Assembly (NCBI RefSeq): GCF_002836475.1 | Contig: NZ_PJBJ01000030.1 | Coordinates: 62,001 to 126,000 of the forward strand | Reading direction: 5' to 3' | Source of the DNA: Flavobacterium sp. ALD4 | Lineage (GTDB): Bacteria; Bacteroidota; Bacteroidia; Flavobacteriales; Flavobacteriaceae | DNA length: 64,000 bases | The notes under the pieces: model-generated | Seen by the model: only the letters and a program-made list of their open reading frames with translations | Told to the model about the DNA's origin: nothing | The model's database searches: none | Program-made: the position numbers and the translations under genes | Shown: positions 1 to 9,215 of the stretch, one piece after another | Numbering within the stretch: the stretch's first letter is position 1 | Layout of the letters: every line of letters begins with the position of its first letter

Positions 1-347
1 ATTACACTTTTATTGCCGCTTTAAAGCATCAAAATATTGCCGTTGAGCACATCGAAAATCCAGTGTTTCATCTGAATTTAGAAACATCCGAACTATTCCT
101 TGCAAAAACTAAAATAGCTCTTGAAACACTTTTGTCCATTTCTGAAAACAATTGCAAAGTCACAACGGAAAGCAAAATAACTAAATTGCACAAAACACTT
201 TGCTTTTTAAAAATGGATTCTTTGGTTTCTACATTATTCCCGAGACTTCAAATAAAACTCGAAAAAAACCTTACCTCAAAAAAACCGTCTCTAATTGCAT
301 TTGACATCTATAAAATAGGTTATTTTTGTTCCTTAAACAGCAAATAG
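1..347 (+). CDS. Glycosyltransferase family 2, C-terminal fragment (5' end outside window)
   Basis: The frame is open from base 3, so the gene enters from the left and only its last ~114 codons are present. The visible part begins with residues like YTFIAALKHQNI and contains HIENPVFHL, an ending I associate with flavobacterial family 2 glycosyltransferases; the nucleotide-sugar binding and DxD regions lie outside. An ATG at 63 is internal and should not be used as the start. It is followed directly by the next glycosyltransferase, whose ATG abuts this stop codon, so the two are co-transcribed. Role inferred: transfer of a sugar in surface polysaccharide synthesis. The family call is moderately sure because the catalytic part is missing. 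Confidence 0.6.
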   Translation, partial: YTFIAALKHQNIAVEHIENPVFHLNLETSELFLAKTKIALETLLSISENNCKVTTESKITKLHKTLCFLKMDSLVSTLFPRLQIKLEKNLTSKKPSLIAFDIYKIGYFCSLNSK

Positions 348-1274
348 ATGCCTTTCTTTTCGGTCATAATTCCACTTTTCAATAAAGAAAATTTCATTGA
401 AGCCACTTTAAAAAGTATCTTAAATCAAACCTTTACCGACTTTGAAGTAATCATAGTTAATGACGGCTCGACAGATAATAGTGAGAAAATAATTGCCGTA
501 TTTAAAGATCCCAGAATTCGCAGTTTTACAAAAGTGAATACCGGAGCATCATCGGCAAGAAATTACGGAATCGAAAAAGCACAATCCAATTACATTAGCT
601 TTATAGATGCTGACGACTATTGGTACCCTACATTTTTAGAAGAAATATTCGGAAAAATCAATCGTTTTCCTGACATCAAAGTTTTTTCAGCAGCAATAGA
701 AATCGAAACTTCAAAAAGGACGTTTCCTGCACACTATTCAATAAAAAAAACGGGGGATTATGAAATTGTAAATTACTTTACTGCAAGTACTAAGGAAACC
801 GTAATATGTACTTCCTGTGCTGTTTTTAACAAAACTGTTTTCGAAGAAATAGGAACTTTTGACACCTCGATAAAGAGCGGTCAAGACACGGATATGTGGA
901 TTCGTGTTGGCTTAAAATATTCTGTTTTGTTTTCTTGGAAAATTTTAGCCAGGTATGTTTATGATGAAAATAGTTTGTCAAAAAACAAAAACTATTTAAA
1001 TACAAAAGTTGATTTTTTAAAATTTAACGAAGACGAAAAAATAAATCCCAATTTGAAAAAATTTCTTGATTTGAATCGGTTTTCGTTAGCTATAAAATAC
1101 AAATTAGCAGGAAATAAAATGCTATTTGAGAATCATTACAGCGCCATTGAGTTAAAAAATTTAGCAGTGAAAAAAAAGATTCTACTACTACTTCCCTCTT
1201 TTATTTTGAGACAACTAATTGCTTTAAAAACGGTTTTAACGAACTTCGGTTTTGGCTCATCGGTTTTTAAATAA
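348..1274 (+). CDS. Glycosyltransferase family 2 (GT-A fold)
   Basis: A 308-residue GT2 enzyme that should transfer a sugar from a nucleotide-sugar donor onto a growing surface glycan at the cytoplasmic face of the inner membrane. The N terminus has the Rossmann-like SVIIPLFNK start, VNDGSTD at about residues 37-43 and the metal-binding DADD at 87-90, followed by WYP. The C-terminal third is lysine-rich and hydrophobic near the end, which may help membrane association. It starts immediately after the upstream stop codon, and its end overlaps the convergent fdtA-like gene by 18 bases. Donor and acceptor cannot be told from sequence. Confidence 0.9.
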   Translation: MPFFSVIIPLFNKENFIEATLKSILNQTFTDFEVIIVNDGSTDNSEKIIAVFKDPRIRSFTKVNTGASSARNYGIEKAQSNYISFIDADDYWYPTFLEEIFGKINRFPDIKVFSAAIEIETSKRTFPAHYSIKKTGDYEIVNYFTASTKETVICTSCAVFNKTVFEEIGTFDTSIKSGQDTDMWIRVGLKYSVLFSWKILARYVYDENSLSKNKNYLNTKVDFLKFNEDEKINPNLKKFLDLNRFSLAIKYKLAGNKMLFENHYSAIELKNLAVKKKILLLLPSFILRQLIALKTVLTNFGFGSSVFK

Positions 1275-1664
1275 TTTAAACTCTTTATAATCGCGGATAT
1301 AATCAGCTTCATCAAATACAGCTGAAGACATAACCAGACAAACCGCTCCCGACGAAAAATTCTCCAATTCTCTCCAAATTCCATCTACTATCAACAATCC
1401 GATATTAGGTTTGTTAAGTGTCATTACTTTTTTGGACTTTCCATCTTTTAATACCACATCAAAGCTACCGCTTAGTGCGATTAAAAACTCTCGCTGCTCC
1501 ATATGGCAATGGCCTCCTCTTTTACTTCCGCCAGGCACATCATATAAATAATATACTCTTTTAAAATCAAAAGGAATGGTGTCTCCTTCCACTACCGAAA
1601 GATTGCCTCTACGGTCCTTGATTTTTGGAATTTCAATAAATTGAACATCATTATTAGTTGTCAT
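1257..1664 (-). CDS. fdtA: Sugar 3,4-ketoisomerase (FdtA/QdtA-like cupin)
   Basis: A 136-residue cupin of the WxcM/FdtA family, which isomerises dTDP-4-keto-6-deoxyglucose to the 3-keto sugar before amination. The cupin metal/active-site stretch RGGHCHMEQREF is at residues 49-60, and the early motif DRRGNLSVVE is typical of the family. The open frame extends upstream to 1757, but that part overlaps the coding end of the upstream glycosyltransferase; the ATG at 1664 lies 4 bases after that gene's stop and gives the normal family length. The aminotransferase at 5201-6325 is the expected next enzyme. The exact product (3-keto gluco- or galacto-isomer) cannot be decided here. Confidence 0.86.
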   Translation of the reverse strand: MTTNNDVQFIEIPKIKDRRGNLSVVEGDTIPFDFKRVYYLYDVPGGSKRGGHCHMEQREFLIALSGSFDVVLKDGKSKKVMTLNKPNIGLLIVDGIWRELENFSSGAVCLVMSSAVFDEADYIRDYKEFKLFKNR

Positions 1665-1668
1665 TGTT

Positions 1669-2751
1669 TTAGTGCAAAATGGATTCCCATTGTTTTGAAA
1701 TAGTTTCTGAAGATAAATGCGCCACACTTTTGGAGGCGTTTTTTTTACAAATAGCATACAACTCGCGATCTAAAATCATACTGTTAAAGGCAGCTGCGAG
1801 ATTAATAGCATTATAATTTTCTACTAACAAACCGTTATACTCATCGATTACTATTTCCCGTGGTCCTGAATTACAATCAACAGCTACAACCGGTGTCCCT
1901 AATGCAAGGGATTCTACAATCGACATTGGAAAACCTTCGTAATGACTTGTTAAAACCGTAAATCTCGCATTTTGAACAATAGCAAACGCATTGCTATTAA
2001 AAGGCAAAATTGTTACATAACCGTCCAGTTGAAATCCTTTAATCGAATCTTGAATCTTGTTTAAGTCGGGACCATCTCCCATGAGGAATAGTTGAAATCC
2101 CTGCAAAAACAATTTGGAGATAAAAAAAGCTTCAAGCATTAAGTTGAAATTTTTTACTTTTTCATCAAATCGCCCAAAAAACAAGATGTAATCTACAGTA
2201 GTCGCAGTACCCTTATTAATTTTTGTTCTAGAAAAGTCAAAAGGATTATATATTGTCTTCGTATTCTTTAAATCAAATTTCAGTTTTATCTCTTTTTCAA
2301 TAGCGTTTGAAACACATACTATTTTAACTGCCTTTCGATACAAAAACTGAGACCAAAATGCAGACTTTGGAAAGTAGTTTTCTAATTTAAAACTATGAAC
2401 TATCATTATCTTTTTTCTCCCTCCGTAAATCCAATTCGTGATTAATTCTCTTAGCAGATTATTTCTAGGCCTATTATCGATTATATAACTAATCTGTTTC
2501 TCCTTTAAATAGTCGTTTAATAGAAATCCCTTTTTTATTTTCTTAAAAAAAGGAAATCGACTTTCACTATCTATTCCCAAATTCAACAACTCTCCTGCAT
2601 ATTCATAATCAACGACATCATTTATAATGATAGTATGCACTTCTATATTTGAATTTTCCAACATAAAACTTAACAACGAAGCAAATTTTTCCGCTCCCCC
2701 ATTTCCTAATGAGTTCGAAATTATAGCGACTTTATTTTTGTTTTTTACCAT
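1669..2751 (-). CDS. Glycosyltransferase family 4 (GT-B fold)
   Basis: A 360-residue GT-B retaining glycosyltransferase. The N-terminal acceptor domain has the glycine loop GNGGAEK at 16-22. The donor domain shows FGRFDEKVKN near 192-201, MGDGPD near 224-229 and the E-x7-E signature with E272 and E280 in YEGFPMSIVES, followed by GTPVVA. It lies 4 bases upstream of the fdtA-like gene, in one transcription unit, and is divergent from the frameshifted glycosyltransferase at 2793. It should add a sugar during polysaccharide repeat-unit assembly; specificity unknown. Confidence 0.92.
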   Translation of the reverse strand: MVKNKNKVAIISNSLGNGGAEKFASLLSFMLENSNIEVHTIIINDVVDYEYAGELLNLGIDSESRFPFFKKIKKGFLLNDYLKEKQISYIIDNRPRNNLLRELITNWIYGGRKKIMIVHSFKLENYFPKSAFWSQFLYRKAVKIVCVSNAIEKEIKLKFDLKNTKTIYNPFDFSRTKINKGTATTVDYILFFGRFDEKVKNFNLMLEAFFISKLFLQGFQLFLMGDGPDLNKIQDSIKGFQLDGYVTILPFNSNAFAIVQNARFTVLTSHYEGFPMSIVESLALGTPVVAVDCNSGPREIVIDEYNGLLVENYNAINLAAAFNSMILDRELYAICKKNASKSVAHLSSETISKQWESILH

Positions 2752-2792
2752 TCCTGTCTAAAAGTAAATATATTTGTCAAATATACATAAAA

Positions 2793-3928
2793 ATGAAAGT
2801 TTTACTTGTTGGCGAATTTAGTAGATTACACAACTCCCTTAAAGAAGGCTTACAGGAATTGGGACATGAGGTTTCCATTGTAGGACACCAAGACGGTTTT
2901 AAAAACTATCCGATTGACTATCCAATTAAAAAAAAATGGGACAGCGGTTTCTTTAAAAAAATTAAAGTCGGAATTTATTTGCTGTCTGGATTTGACGTCA
3001 GCTCCTATTTGACTTACCGACAGTTTAAAAAAAATAAAAATCAGTTTACCGGATTTGATGTTGTACAGCTTATCAACGAAAACAGCTTTTATTGCAACTT
3101 TTTTCATGAAACAAAAATTCTAAAACATCTCTTTAACAACAACTCGAAAACTTTCTTGTTATCTTCCGGTTATGACTATTTAAACGTAAAATATTGCTTT
3201 GAAAACCCTAGCTACAAATCGATAATTCAAGCGTATTTATTAGGTCGAATAAGTACAAAAAGCTTTGAAAACGTATTGAAATTCAAAAAAAAATCGTTTA
3301 AGAAACTTCATCAATTTATTTACTCAAACATTAAGGGCATTATTGCCTCTGACATGGACTACCATTTTCCTTTGCTTCAAAATCCAAAATATTTAGGTCT
3401 AATTCCCAATCCAATCAACACCACCAAAATTGACTTTAAGCCATTAGAAATCGAAGAAAAACGATCATTTTTCACGGAATCAACGAAGCTAATTATCAAA
3501 AAAAAGGAAATGATTTTTTCGAAAAAGCATTAAAAATAATCGAGTCTAAATACGGGGACAAACTAGAAGTTATTACAACACGAAATATTCCTTATGCCAC
3601 TTACATAAATTCCTATAATAAAACGCATATACTGTTGGACCAAACGTATTCCCACGACCAAGGCTACAACGCTCTTGAAGCAATGGCTAAAGGAAAGGTT
3701 GTTTTTACAGGCGCAGAACAGCAATTCATGGAGCATTATAAACTGACCGATAAAGTTGCCATCAATGCCATCACTGATGTAGATTATCTGGTTAATGAAT
3801 TATCCTTTTTAATTGAAAACCCCCATGAAATTCTTGCAATTGGCAAACGCGCAAGAGCATTTATAGAAAAAGAGCATGACTATATCAAAATAGCGGAACA
3901 GTATATAGAAACTTGGAGAACAAGCTAA
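2793..3928 (+). pseudogene. Glycosyltransferase (GT-B type) split by a -1 frameshift
   Basis: Two consecutive frames form one protein. The first (2793-3533) runs from MKVLLVGEF through GLIPNPINTTKID to LEIEEK, then loses sense. From about 3467 the other frame continues with IIFHGINEANYQKKG, DQTYSHDQGYNALEAMAKG, VFTGAEQQF and an IEKEHDYIK ending (stop 3928). Adding one A to the A5 run at 3457-3461 restores a continuous ~378-residue protein, so the event is equivalent to a one-base deletion. The conserved E-rich donor-site segment is in the second half, so neither piece alone should work. It may be a true pseudogene, a phase-variable gene or a sequencing error in the run. It ends with a 4-base convergent overlap with wzx. 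Confidence 0.85.
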
Positions 3929-5199
3929 AACAAACTTTTCCTAAAATATACCCCAATACCAATTAAGTACAAGAAGTACGTCAAGGCATGCGCCATCACA
4001 ACCCCCTGAAGCCCATAAATTGAAACTAAAAATATACTGGAGAAGTAGGTAATAGAAAGAGATAACAATTCAGCAACAATAAAGGAAACCGTTAACTTTT
4101 TCGCAAAAAACTGATAACCTAAAATCAATGAGGCCACTTTTAATACATCTCCTACTAATTGCCAAAAGAACAAACCGGTAACCTGTAGAAATTCCTGCGT
4201 AAAAAGTAATTTAACGATAAAAAAACGAGTAAAATAAACAATAGTCACTCCTAAAATAAAAACGGGTAATATCCCTTTATAAAAACTCCAAAAAACAGTT
4301 TTTGTTTCCTGAGTGTTTTTCGCTACTGAAAGCTTAGGTAAGAAATACACCGCCAAAATAGTAGTTACAAAAAGTAAATAATAGCTCGAAATACGGGTCA
4401 TCGTTTCCCAATATCCTGCTTGATCGATGCCTAGAGTTTCAATAATATTATTCCGAATTGCTAAATAAACCAGAGGCCCTAATACAGAGGAAACCAATGC
4501 CATCATAGAATACGACGATAATTTTTTTATGATCGCGAAGTCAAAAGATCTGCCCTTGATTGTTTTAAAAATATTTATTTCTTTATTTAAAAAATAAACG
4601 CTCACAAAAAACAGTAAAGCTGGCGTACTAACAAGTGCTACCAAAGCACCCAAAGTTCTATACTCAACAATCAGAATGATGGAAACCAATAACCCTATTA
4701 CATTCCCTATACTGTTGACCCAGATTACCTTTTTATAACTACCTAAACCATTGAGTACTGCAATCAAAAAAAGCGAAACCACATACCAAGGCAGGGCCAA
4801 TGCTAATGCTTTGAAAACAGACTGGTATTGATAATTAGTACCGAATATTTCTTGGTTCCAAAATGCAGCAAAGAAAAATAAAACACCGCTTAAAAGAAGG
4901 GCAACAACAACTAAACTTATAAAAACAGTAGACAATATTTTTTGAAGACGCAGCTTGTCTTCTTTGATTTCGGCAACATATTTTACGATTCCGTTTTGAA
5001 AACCTAAAGTAGAGACGCTTTCTAATGAAGTCAGAAAATTTCTGAGATTCCCAACTAACGCCATACCACTTGGCCCAACAAAAACAGCCAGCAATTTTGA
5101 AGTTACCAGCCCGATTCCAATTTTTAAAATAATACTCAAACTATTTAAGGAACTAATTTTAAACAGCTGGGAGCGGTATATTTTTTTCAAAACTTCCAA
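3925..5199 (-). CDS. wzx: O-antigen/polysaccharide flippase, Wzx type
   Basis: A 424-residue polytopic membrane protein of the MATE/MOP superfamily (polysaccharide-synthesis group), with about 12 hydrophobic segments and no soluble domain. The N terminus, with SLNSLSIILKIGIGLVTSK, and the following FVGPSGMALVGNL loop are typical of O-antigen translocases next to amino-sugar aminotransferase genes. Its expected job is to flip undecaprenyl-linked repeat units to the periplasm. The start lies one base after the stop of the aminotransferase gene, so the two are translationally close and belong to one operon with the acyltransferase-like gene upstream. Confidence 0.88.
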   Translation of the reverse strand: MEVLKKIYRSQLFKISSLNSLSIILKIGIGLVTSKLLAVFVGPSGMALVGNLRNFLTSLESVSTLGFQNGIVKYVAEIKEDKLRLQKILSTVFISLVVVALLLSGVLFFFAAFWNQEIFGTNYQYQSVFKALALALPWYVVSLFLIAVLNGLGSYKKVIWVNSIGNVIGLLVSIILIVEYRTLGALVALVSTPALLFFVSVYFLNKEINIFKTIKGRSFDFAIIKKLSSYSMMALVSSVLGPLVYLAIRNNIIETLGIDQAGYWETMTRISSYYLLFVTTILAVYFLPKLSVAKNTQETKTVFWSFYKGILPVFILGVTIVYFTRFFIVKLLFTQEFLQVTGLFFWQLVGDVLKVASLILGYQFFAKKLTVSFIVAELLSLSITYFSSIFLVSIYGLQGVVMAHALTYFLYLIGIGVYFRKSLF

Positions 5200-5200
5200 A

Positions 5201-6325
5201 TCAATACTTATTTAAAATTGCTATAATAAAAGTGACTTCTTCAGTAGTCAAAACGGGACTAATAGGCAAACTCAACACCGTTTCATGTATTTTTTCAGTA
5301 ATGGGAAAAGACAGCATATTATAATCGGGTAATGCTTTTTGTTTATGAGGTGGAACCGGATAATGAATCACGGTCTGTATTCCATTTTCATGCAAATATT
5401 GCTTTAATTCCATTCTATTTTCTGTTCGAATGACAAACAAATGAAATACATGATTGTTGGATAAATTCCATTTGGGCAATTGTATTTTATCATTTTCAAT
5501 TTCTGTTAGATACCTTTTTGCAATCGTTCTGCGTTTTTCATTTTCGGCATCTAAATGAGGTAATTTCACATTTAAAAAAGCGGCTTGTAACTCATCTAAT
5601 CTTGAGTTTACTCCCGCATAATCATTATAATACTTGGTTACTGAACCATAATTACGAAGTGAAAAAACTATTTGGGCTAATGCCGAATCATTTGTAGTTA
5701 TAGCACCACCATCTCCAAGTGCCCCTAGATTTTTCCCAGGATAAAAACTAAAAGCAGCCGCATCACTACGATTACCTGCTTTTTGTAGTTTGCGATTTGG
5801 AATTTGGAATTTGGAATTAGCGATAGCGCCGTGAGCTTGCGCAGCATCTTCTATCACAAGTAAATTGTGATTAATTGCGATTGCATTTATAACTTTCATT
5901 TCTGCTAATTGTCCGTACAAATGAACAACAAGAATCGCTTTGGTTTTTAAAGTGATTTTTTCTTCGATTAAATCAGAGTTGATATTATAAGTTTCGAACT
6001 TTGGCTCGACCAGAACCGGAATTAGATCCGCTTCTAAAATAGCTAGAATACTGGCAATATAAGTGTTGGCAGGAACAATAACTTCATCACCTTTTTTTAG
6101 CTTTGCTAATTCAATGTAGCCTTTAAAAATCAAAACCAAGGCGTCAAAACCTTTCCCTACCCCGATGCAATATTTAGCCCCGCAATAAGTTGCAAAATTA
6201 CTTTCAAAAGCTCTGACTTCTTCACCCAGAATGTACCAGCCATTTTCTAAAACTGTTTTCATTTTCTGTTGAAAAGCAGTTTCATACGGAGTATTTATTT
6301 TTTTTAAATCTAAAAATGGTATCAT
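5201..6325 (-). CDS. DegT/DnrJ/EryC1/StrS sugar aminotransferase (FdtB-like)
   Basis: A 374-residue PLP-dependent aminotransferase that aminates a keto-deoxysugar nucleotide. The PLP lysine is K198 in [16 protein letters not shown], the aspartate EDAAQAHGA is at 160-167, and the early PFLDLKKIN is the family's usual start. With the ketoisomerase it would make a 3-amino-3,6-dideoxy sugar. Unusual: residues 170-181 look like an insertion compared with what I know of the family, encoded by a 7-bp tandem repeat at 5795-5818. The start overlaps the stop of the upstream transferase gene by 4 bases (ATGA). The identity of the sugar is inferred. Confidence 0.9.
   Translation of the reverse strand: MIPFLDLKKINTPYETAFQQKMKTVLENGWYILGEEVRAFESNFATYCGAKYCIGVGKGFDALVLIFKGYIELAKLKKGDEVIVPANTYIASILAILEADLIPVLVEPKFETYNINSDLIEEKITLKTKAILVVHLYGQLAEMKVINAIAINHNLLVIEDAAQAHGAIANSKFQIPNRKLQKAGNRSDAAAFSFYPGKNLGALGDGGAITTNDSALAQIVFSLRNYGSVTKYYNDYAGVNSRLDELQAAFLNVKLPHLDAENEKRRTIAKRYLTEIENDKIQLPKWNLSNNHVFHLFVIRTENRMELKQYLHENGIQTVIHYPVPPHKQKALPDYNMLSFPITEKIHETVLSLPISPVLTTEEVTFIIAILNKY
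5795..5818. repeat. In-frame 7-bp tandem repeat (ATTTGGA x 3.4)
   Basis: Units at 5795-5801, 5802-5808 and 5809-5815 are identical, followed by a partial unit. Three 7-bp units are 21 bases, so the tract keeps the reading frame while being read in all three phases, which gives the non-repetitive residues SKFQIPN on the minus strand. It falls inside the aminotransferase, about 20 residues before the catalytic lysine. Confidence 0.85.
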
Positions 6326-7278
6326 ATGAGAATCATTTTATAAAAATCCTGACTATAAACAGAGCAACCTAGCTCCTCTTTTTGTCTCAAAAGACCAGTA
6401 TGATATCCTTTTTCATTATCGTCATTCACAATTCCCATATCAAAAAATTGTTTCCCTTCTCGCTTGTATTTTTTTATTAAATTAATGAATAAAAAATCCA
6501 ATGCACGCAACTCCTCCCCTTTCTTAGTAGTAGCACCATACTGTGATTTTACAACTGTATCTGTTTCAAACAGTGTAATTCCGGCAATTATATCATTGTT
6601 ATGATACACAGAAAACTGCTTGATGTTATCCGGAAAATTACTCTTTAACTTTGTTATTTCTTGTAGGGTATGAACTGGATTAGCATCGTATTTCTCCAGT
6701 AATCTAGGTTCTAAAACCAATTCCCAAAAAAATTGTAATTGCTGTTCTTGAACTATTTCTAAATCGAGATCTTCAATTTTTCTAAAATGCTTTAATTTAC
6801 TTTTTGAAATAGTTAATGGCAGTGCTAAATTTATGGCCAAATTCATTTCTTTTTTATCTAGAAACGCTCCGTTTTTAAATAGAAAAAAATCTATTTCATG
6901 ATTCCCCCCAGAAGAATAAAAAGAAGGAATAGGTTTAAAATAAAAAAAATGCATTCCTTTCTCTTTCAAAAAAAACAAAAGAGATTCAATAATATCAGCA
7001 ACTATTTCTCCATTTACTTTAGAGGAATAGACCAGTCCGCCATAAGTCAAACCTTGATGGGAATAAACAGCCTCTCCAACTCTGTTTGCAGGCAATACCG
7101 CAATTAACTTATCTTCCTCAAAAATCAGTAACGAATAATCTTGAAATCGCTCCTCATGGTATTCCATAAAATCACGATGAAAAAGAAAGGTAGCATTTTT
7201 GGCTTTGCTTATAAAAGCATTCCATTGGTCGAAGTATTTAGATTCGTATTGTTTTACTATGTATTTTTTCAAAGTCAA
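6322..7278 (-). CDS. GNAT/FemAB-like acyl- or aminoacyl-transferase
   Basis: A 318-residue protein. The N-terminal half is a GNAT-like module ([23 protein letters not shown], then VLPANR). The C-terminal half again looks like GNAT/FemAB: the strands around [20 protein letters not shown], the conserved [17 protein letters not shown], and [10 protein letters not shown]. Proteins of this kind often sit beside sugar aminotransferases in flavobacterial polysaccharide loci, and N-acylation of the amino sugar is the likely role, but no substrate can be assigned. It is the first gene of the minus-strand run with the aminotransferase and flippase. Confidence 0.7.
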   Translation of the reverse strand: MTLKKYIVKQYESKYFDQWNAFISKAKNATFLFHRDFMEYHEERFQDYSLLIFEEDKLIAVLPANRVGEAVYSHQGLTYGGLVYSSKVNGEIVADIIESLLFFLKEKGMHFFYFKPIPSFYSSGGNHEIDFFLFKNGAFLDKKEMNLAINLALPLTISKSKLKHFRKIEDLDLEIVQEQQLQFFWELVLEPRLLEKYDANPVHTLQEITKLKSNFPDNIKQFSVYHNNDIIAGITLFETDTVVKSQYGATTKKGEELRALDFLFINLIKKYKREGKQFFDMGIVNDDNEKGYHTGLLRQKEELGCSVYSQDFYKMILI

Positions 7279-7306
7279 TTTTTAAACATTGGGAAATTAG
7301 ACAATT

Positions 7307-7336
7307 ATTCGATAAATATCTTACTATTTATCGAAT
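7307..7336. promoter_or_regulatory. Perfect 12-bp inverted repeat, candidate operator
   Basis: The arms 7307-7318 (attcgataaata) and 7325-7336 (tatttatcgaat) are exact reverse complements separated by 6 bases. The element lies between divergent genes and ends where the -7 box of the downstream gene begins, so it would cover the -33 region. No T-run follows, so it is unlikely to be a terminator. A dimeric regulator site is the simplest reading. Confidence 0.55.
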
Positions 7337-7344
7337 TAGATTTG
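7337..7344 (+). promoter_or_regulatory. Bacteroidetes -7 box TAGATTTG for the T9SS cargo gene
   Basis: The octamer matches TAnnTTTG exactly, about 45 bases before the ATG at 7389. No clear TTG/TTTG -33 element is visible at the expected distance; an inverted repeat occupies that place. Confidence 0.5.
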
Positions 7345-7388
7345 TAAAAATAAATCACTAAATTTAGATCCGCTACTTTAAATTATCT

Positions 7389-9200
7389 ATGAAGCAAAAA
7401 TTACCTTATTATTTTTTTACTTTAATTCTTATTCTATCTTCTTCCATGTACGGACAGGATATTTCGCTGTACCATCAATATAACGGGAGATATGATTTTG
7501 TTTTTTTTGGAAACACTTTAAACACCTTTGAAAACGGCACTGGGGGACCTTGCGTAATTAATACAAGTTCATCAGCATTACTATCCTTAAACCCAGATGA
7601 TGAAATAGAAAATGCTTACCTATATTGGGCTGGCTCTGGATTTGGTGATTTTTCAGTAAAGCTAAATGAACAAGATATTACTGCCCAACGAACCTTTAGA
7701 GTCACTCAAGGTTCGTCAGGACTTCCTTTTTTCAGCGCTTTTGCTGATATAACGGCACAAGTTAAAAGTACCGGAAGTGGCGTTTATAATTTAAGTGAAT
7801 TAGACTTAAGGGACGTACTAGATTACTTTTGCTGGAATGGAACCAATTTTGGAGGTTGGGCAATTGTCGTGGTGTATAAAAATGCTAATCTACCCTTAAA
7901 CCAACTTACTGTATATGATGGTTTACAGTATGTCCCGGATCAAATAAACATTACCCTTAACAGTTTAAATGTTATTGACAATAAAGATGCAAGAATAGGA
8001 TTTGTTGCCTGGGAAGGCGACCGATTTATCAGTGTTAATGAAACCCTAAGTATCAATGGAAATCCAATCAGTAATTTACCCTTGAACCCCGTAGACAATG
8101 CATTTAACGGGACCAACAGTTTTACAGGTTCCACTTCGCTTTACAATATGGATTTAGATGTATATAACATTCAAAACAACATTAGCATTGGAGATACTTC
8201 GGCACAAATCCAACTTACTTCCGGCCAAGATTTTGTGATGATCAATGCCATTGTCACCAAATTAAACAGCCAATTACCAGATGCAACACTACGTATTAAT
8301 AACCTCGATCTAGCATGTGACTCTAGAAAAATCGCTGTTGATTACAGTGTGTATAACACAAATAGCACCGCTATTATTCCTGCTGCAACACCAATCGCAA
8401 TATATGCAAATGGAATATTGATAGGCACTACGAAGACCCAAAATAGTATTCCAATTGACGGAAAAGAAAACAATAAAATTACCTTAGACATCCCCGAAAA
8501 CATTAAAAACACCTTTGATTTAGAGTTTTCTGTCGATGATAACGGAACTCGAATCGGAATTGTAACGGAACTGAACGAAGAAAATAATTTAAGTATTATT
8601 AAAAATATTTCTTTAAGGATTTCTCCAAAAATTAACCCAGTACCTGACCTGGAATCCTGCAACCAAGGTTTTGGAATTGGTTCTTTCAATTTTTCAAATT
8701 ATGAAGAACTAGTCAAAGTAACTGCTGAAGACGCCGTTAGTTTTTATACGTCGCTGGAAGGGGCAACTCTTGGAGTCGAAAATGGCGCCAATACAATATA
8801 CAACACTTATAATTTCAGTACTGATAAAGCTATCACGACTATTTACATTAGAATTAAAAATGAGTACTGTTATAGCATTACTTCTTTTCACTTAACCACT
8901 AAAAATTGCGCTCCAACAGTTTACAACTTTATTTCCCCCAATAATGACAATCGCAATGACACCTTTACAAATAAAGGACTCCGTGATGTTTTCTTAAATT
9001 TTAAAATATCGATATACAGTCGCTGGGGTGCATTACTATGGCAAGGCAACAATAGCACAAGTGATTGGGATGGTTACGCCAACAAGGGAATGCTGTTAGA
9101 CAACCAAAGATGCCCCGACGGAACTTATTATTACGTTATTGAACTAAACGATTCTGACTACCCGATTCCGTTAGTCGGTTTCTTGTACTTATCTAATTAG
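7389..9200 (+). CDS. Secreted protein with T9SS type-B sorting (gliding-motility C-terminal) domain
   Basis: A 603-residue protein with a Sec signal peptide (about 1-22, ending YGQ). The C-terminal ~85 residues are the gliding-motility-associated CTD: YNFISPNNDNRND, then ISIYSRWGALLWQG, WDGYANKG, PDGTYYYVIEL and a final GFLYLSN. This domain directs export through the type IX secretion system and surface attachment. The long N-terminal part has extracellular beta-sandwich character (many N, T, S residues; WAGSGFGDF, INAIVTKLNS) and includes a CARDB-like stretch around 295-400. It stands alone between a polysaccharide locus and a channel gene. Ligand or substrate unknown. Confidence 0.88.
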   Translation: MKQKLPYYFFTLILILSSSMYGQDISLYHQYNGRYDFVFFGNTLNTFENGTGGPCVINTSSSALLSLNPDDEIENAYLYWAGSGFGDFSVKLNEQDITAQRTFRVTQGSSGLPFFSAFADITAQVKSTGSGVYNLSELDLRDVLDYFCWNGTNFGGWAIVVVYKNANLPLNQLTVYDGLQYVPDQINITLNSLNVIDNKDARIGFVAWEGDRFISVNETLSINGNPISNLPLNPVDNAFNGTNSFTGSTSLYNMDLDVYNIQNNISIGDTSAQIQLTSGQDFVMINAIVTKLNSQLPDATLRINNLDLACDSRKIAVDYSVYNTNSTAIIPAATPIAIYANGILIGTTKTQNSIPIDGKENNKITLDIPENIKNTFDLEFSVDDNGTRIGIVTELNEENNLSIIKNISLRISPKINPVPDLESCNQGFGIGSFNFSNYEELVKVTAEDAVSFYTSLEGATLGVENGANTIYNTYNFSTDKAITTIYIRIKNEYCYSITSFHLTTKNCAPTVYNFISPNNDNRNDTFTNKGLRDVFLNFKISIYSRWGALLWQGNNSTSDWDGYANKGMLLDNQRCPDGTYYYVIELNDSDYPIPLVGFLYLSN

Positions 9201-9215
9201 TTTTAGATTAACAAT

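Noticed and set aside
63..347. A 94-codon gene starting at ATG 63
   Set aside because: The frame is open to the window edge with coding-like residues before the ATG, so the ATG is internal to a gene that starts outside.
1665..1757. Longer N terminus of the fdtA-like gene
   Set aside because: It lies over the coding end of the upstream glycosyltransferase, and the family's usual start is the ATG at 1664.
8342..8689. Minus-strand frame inside the T9SS cargo gene
   Set aside because: Shadow of a long well-supported coding region; no family features.
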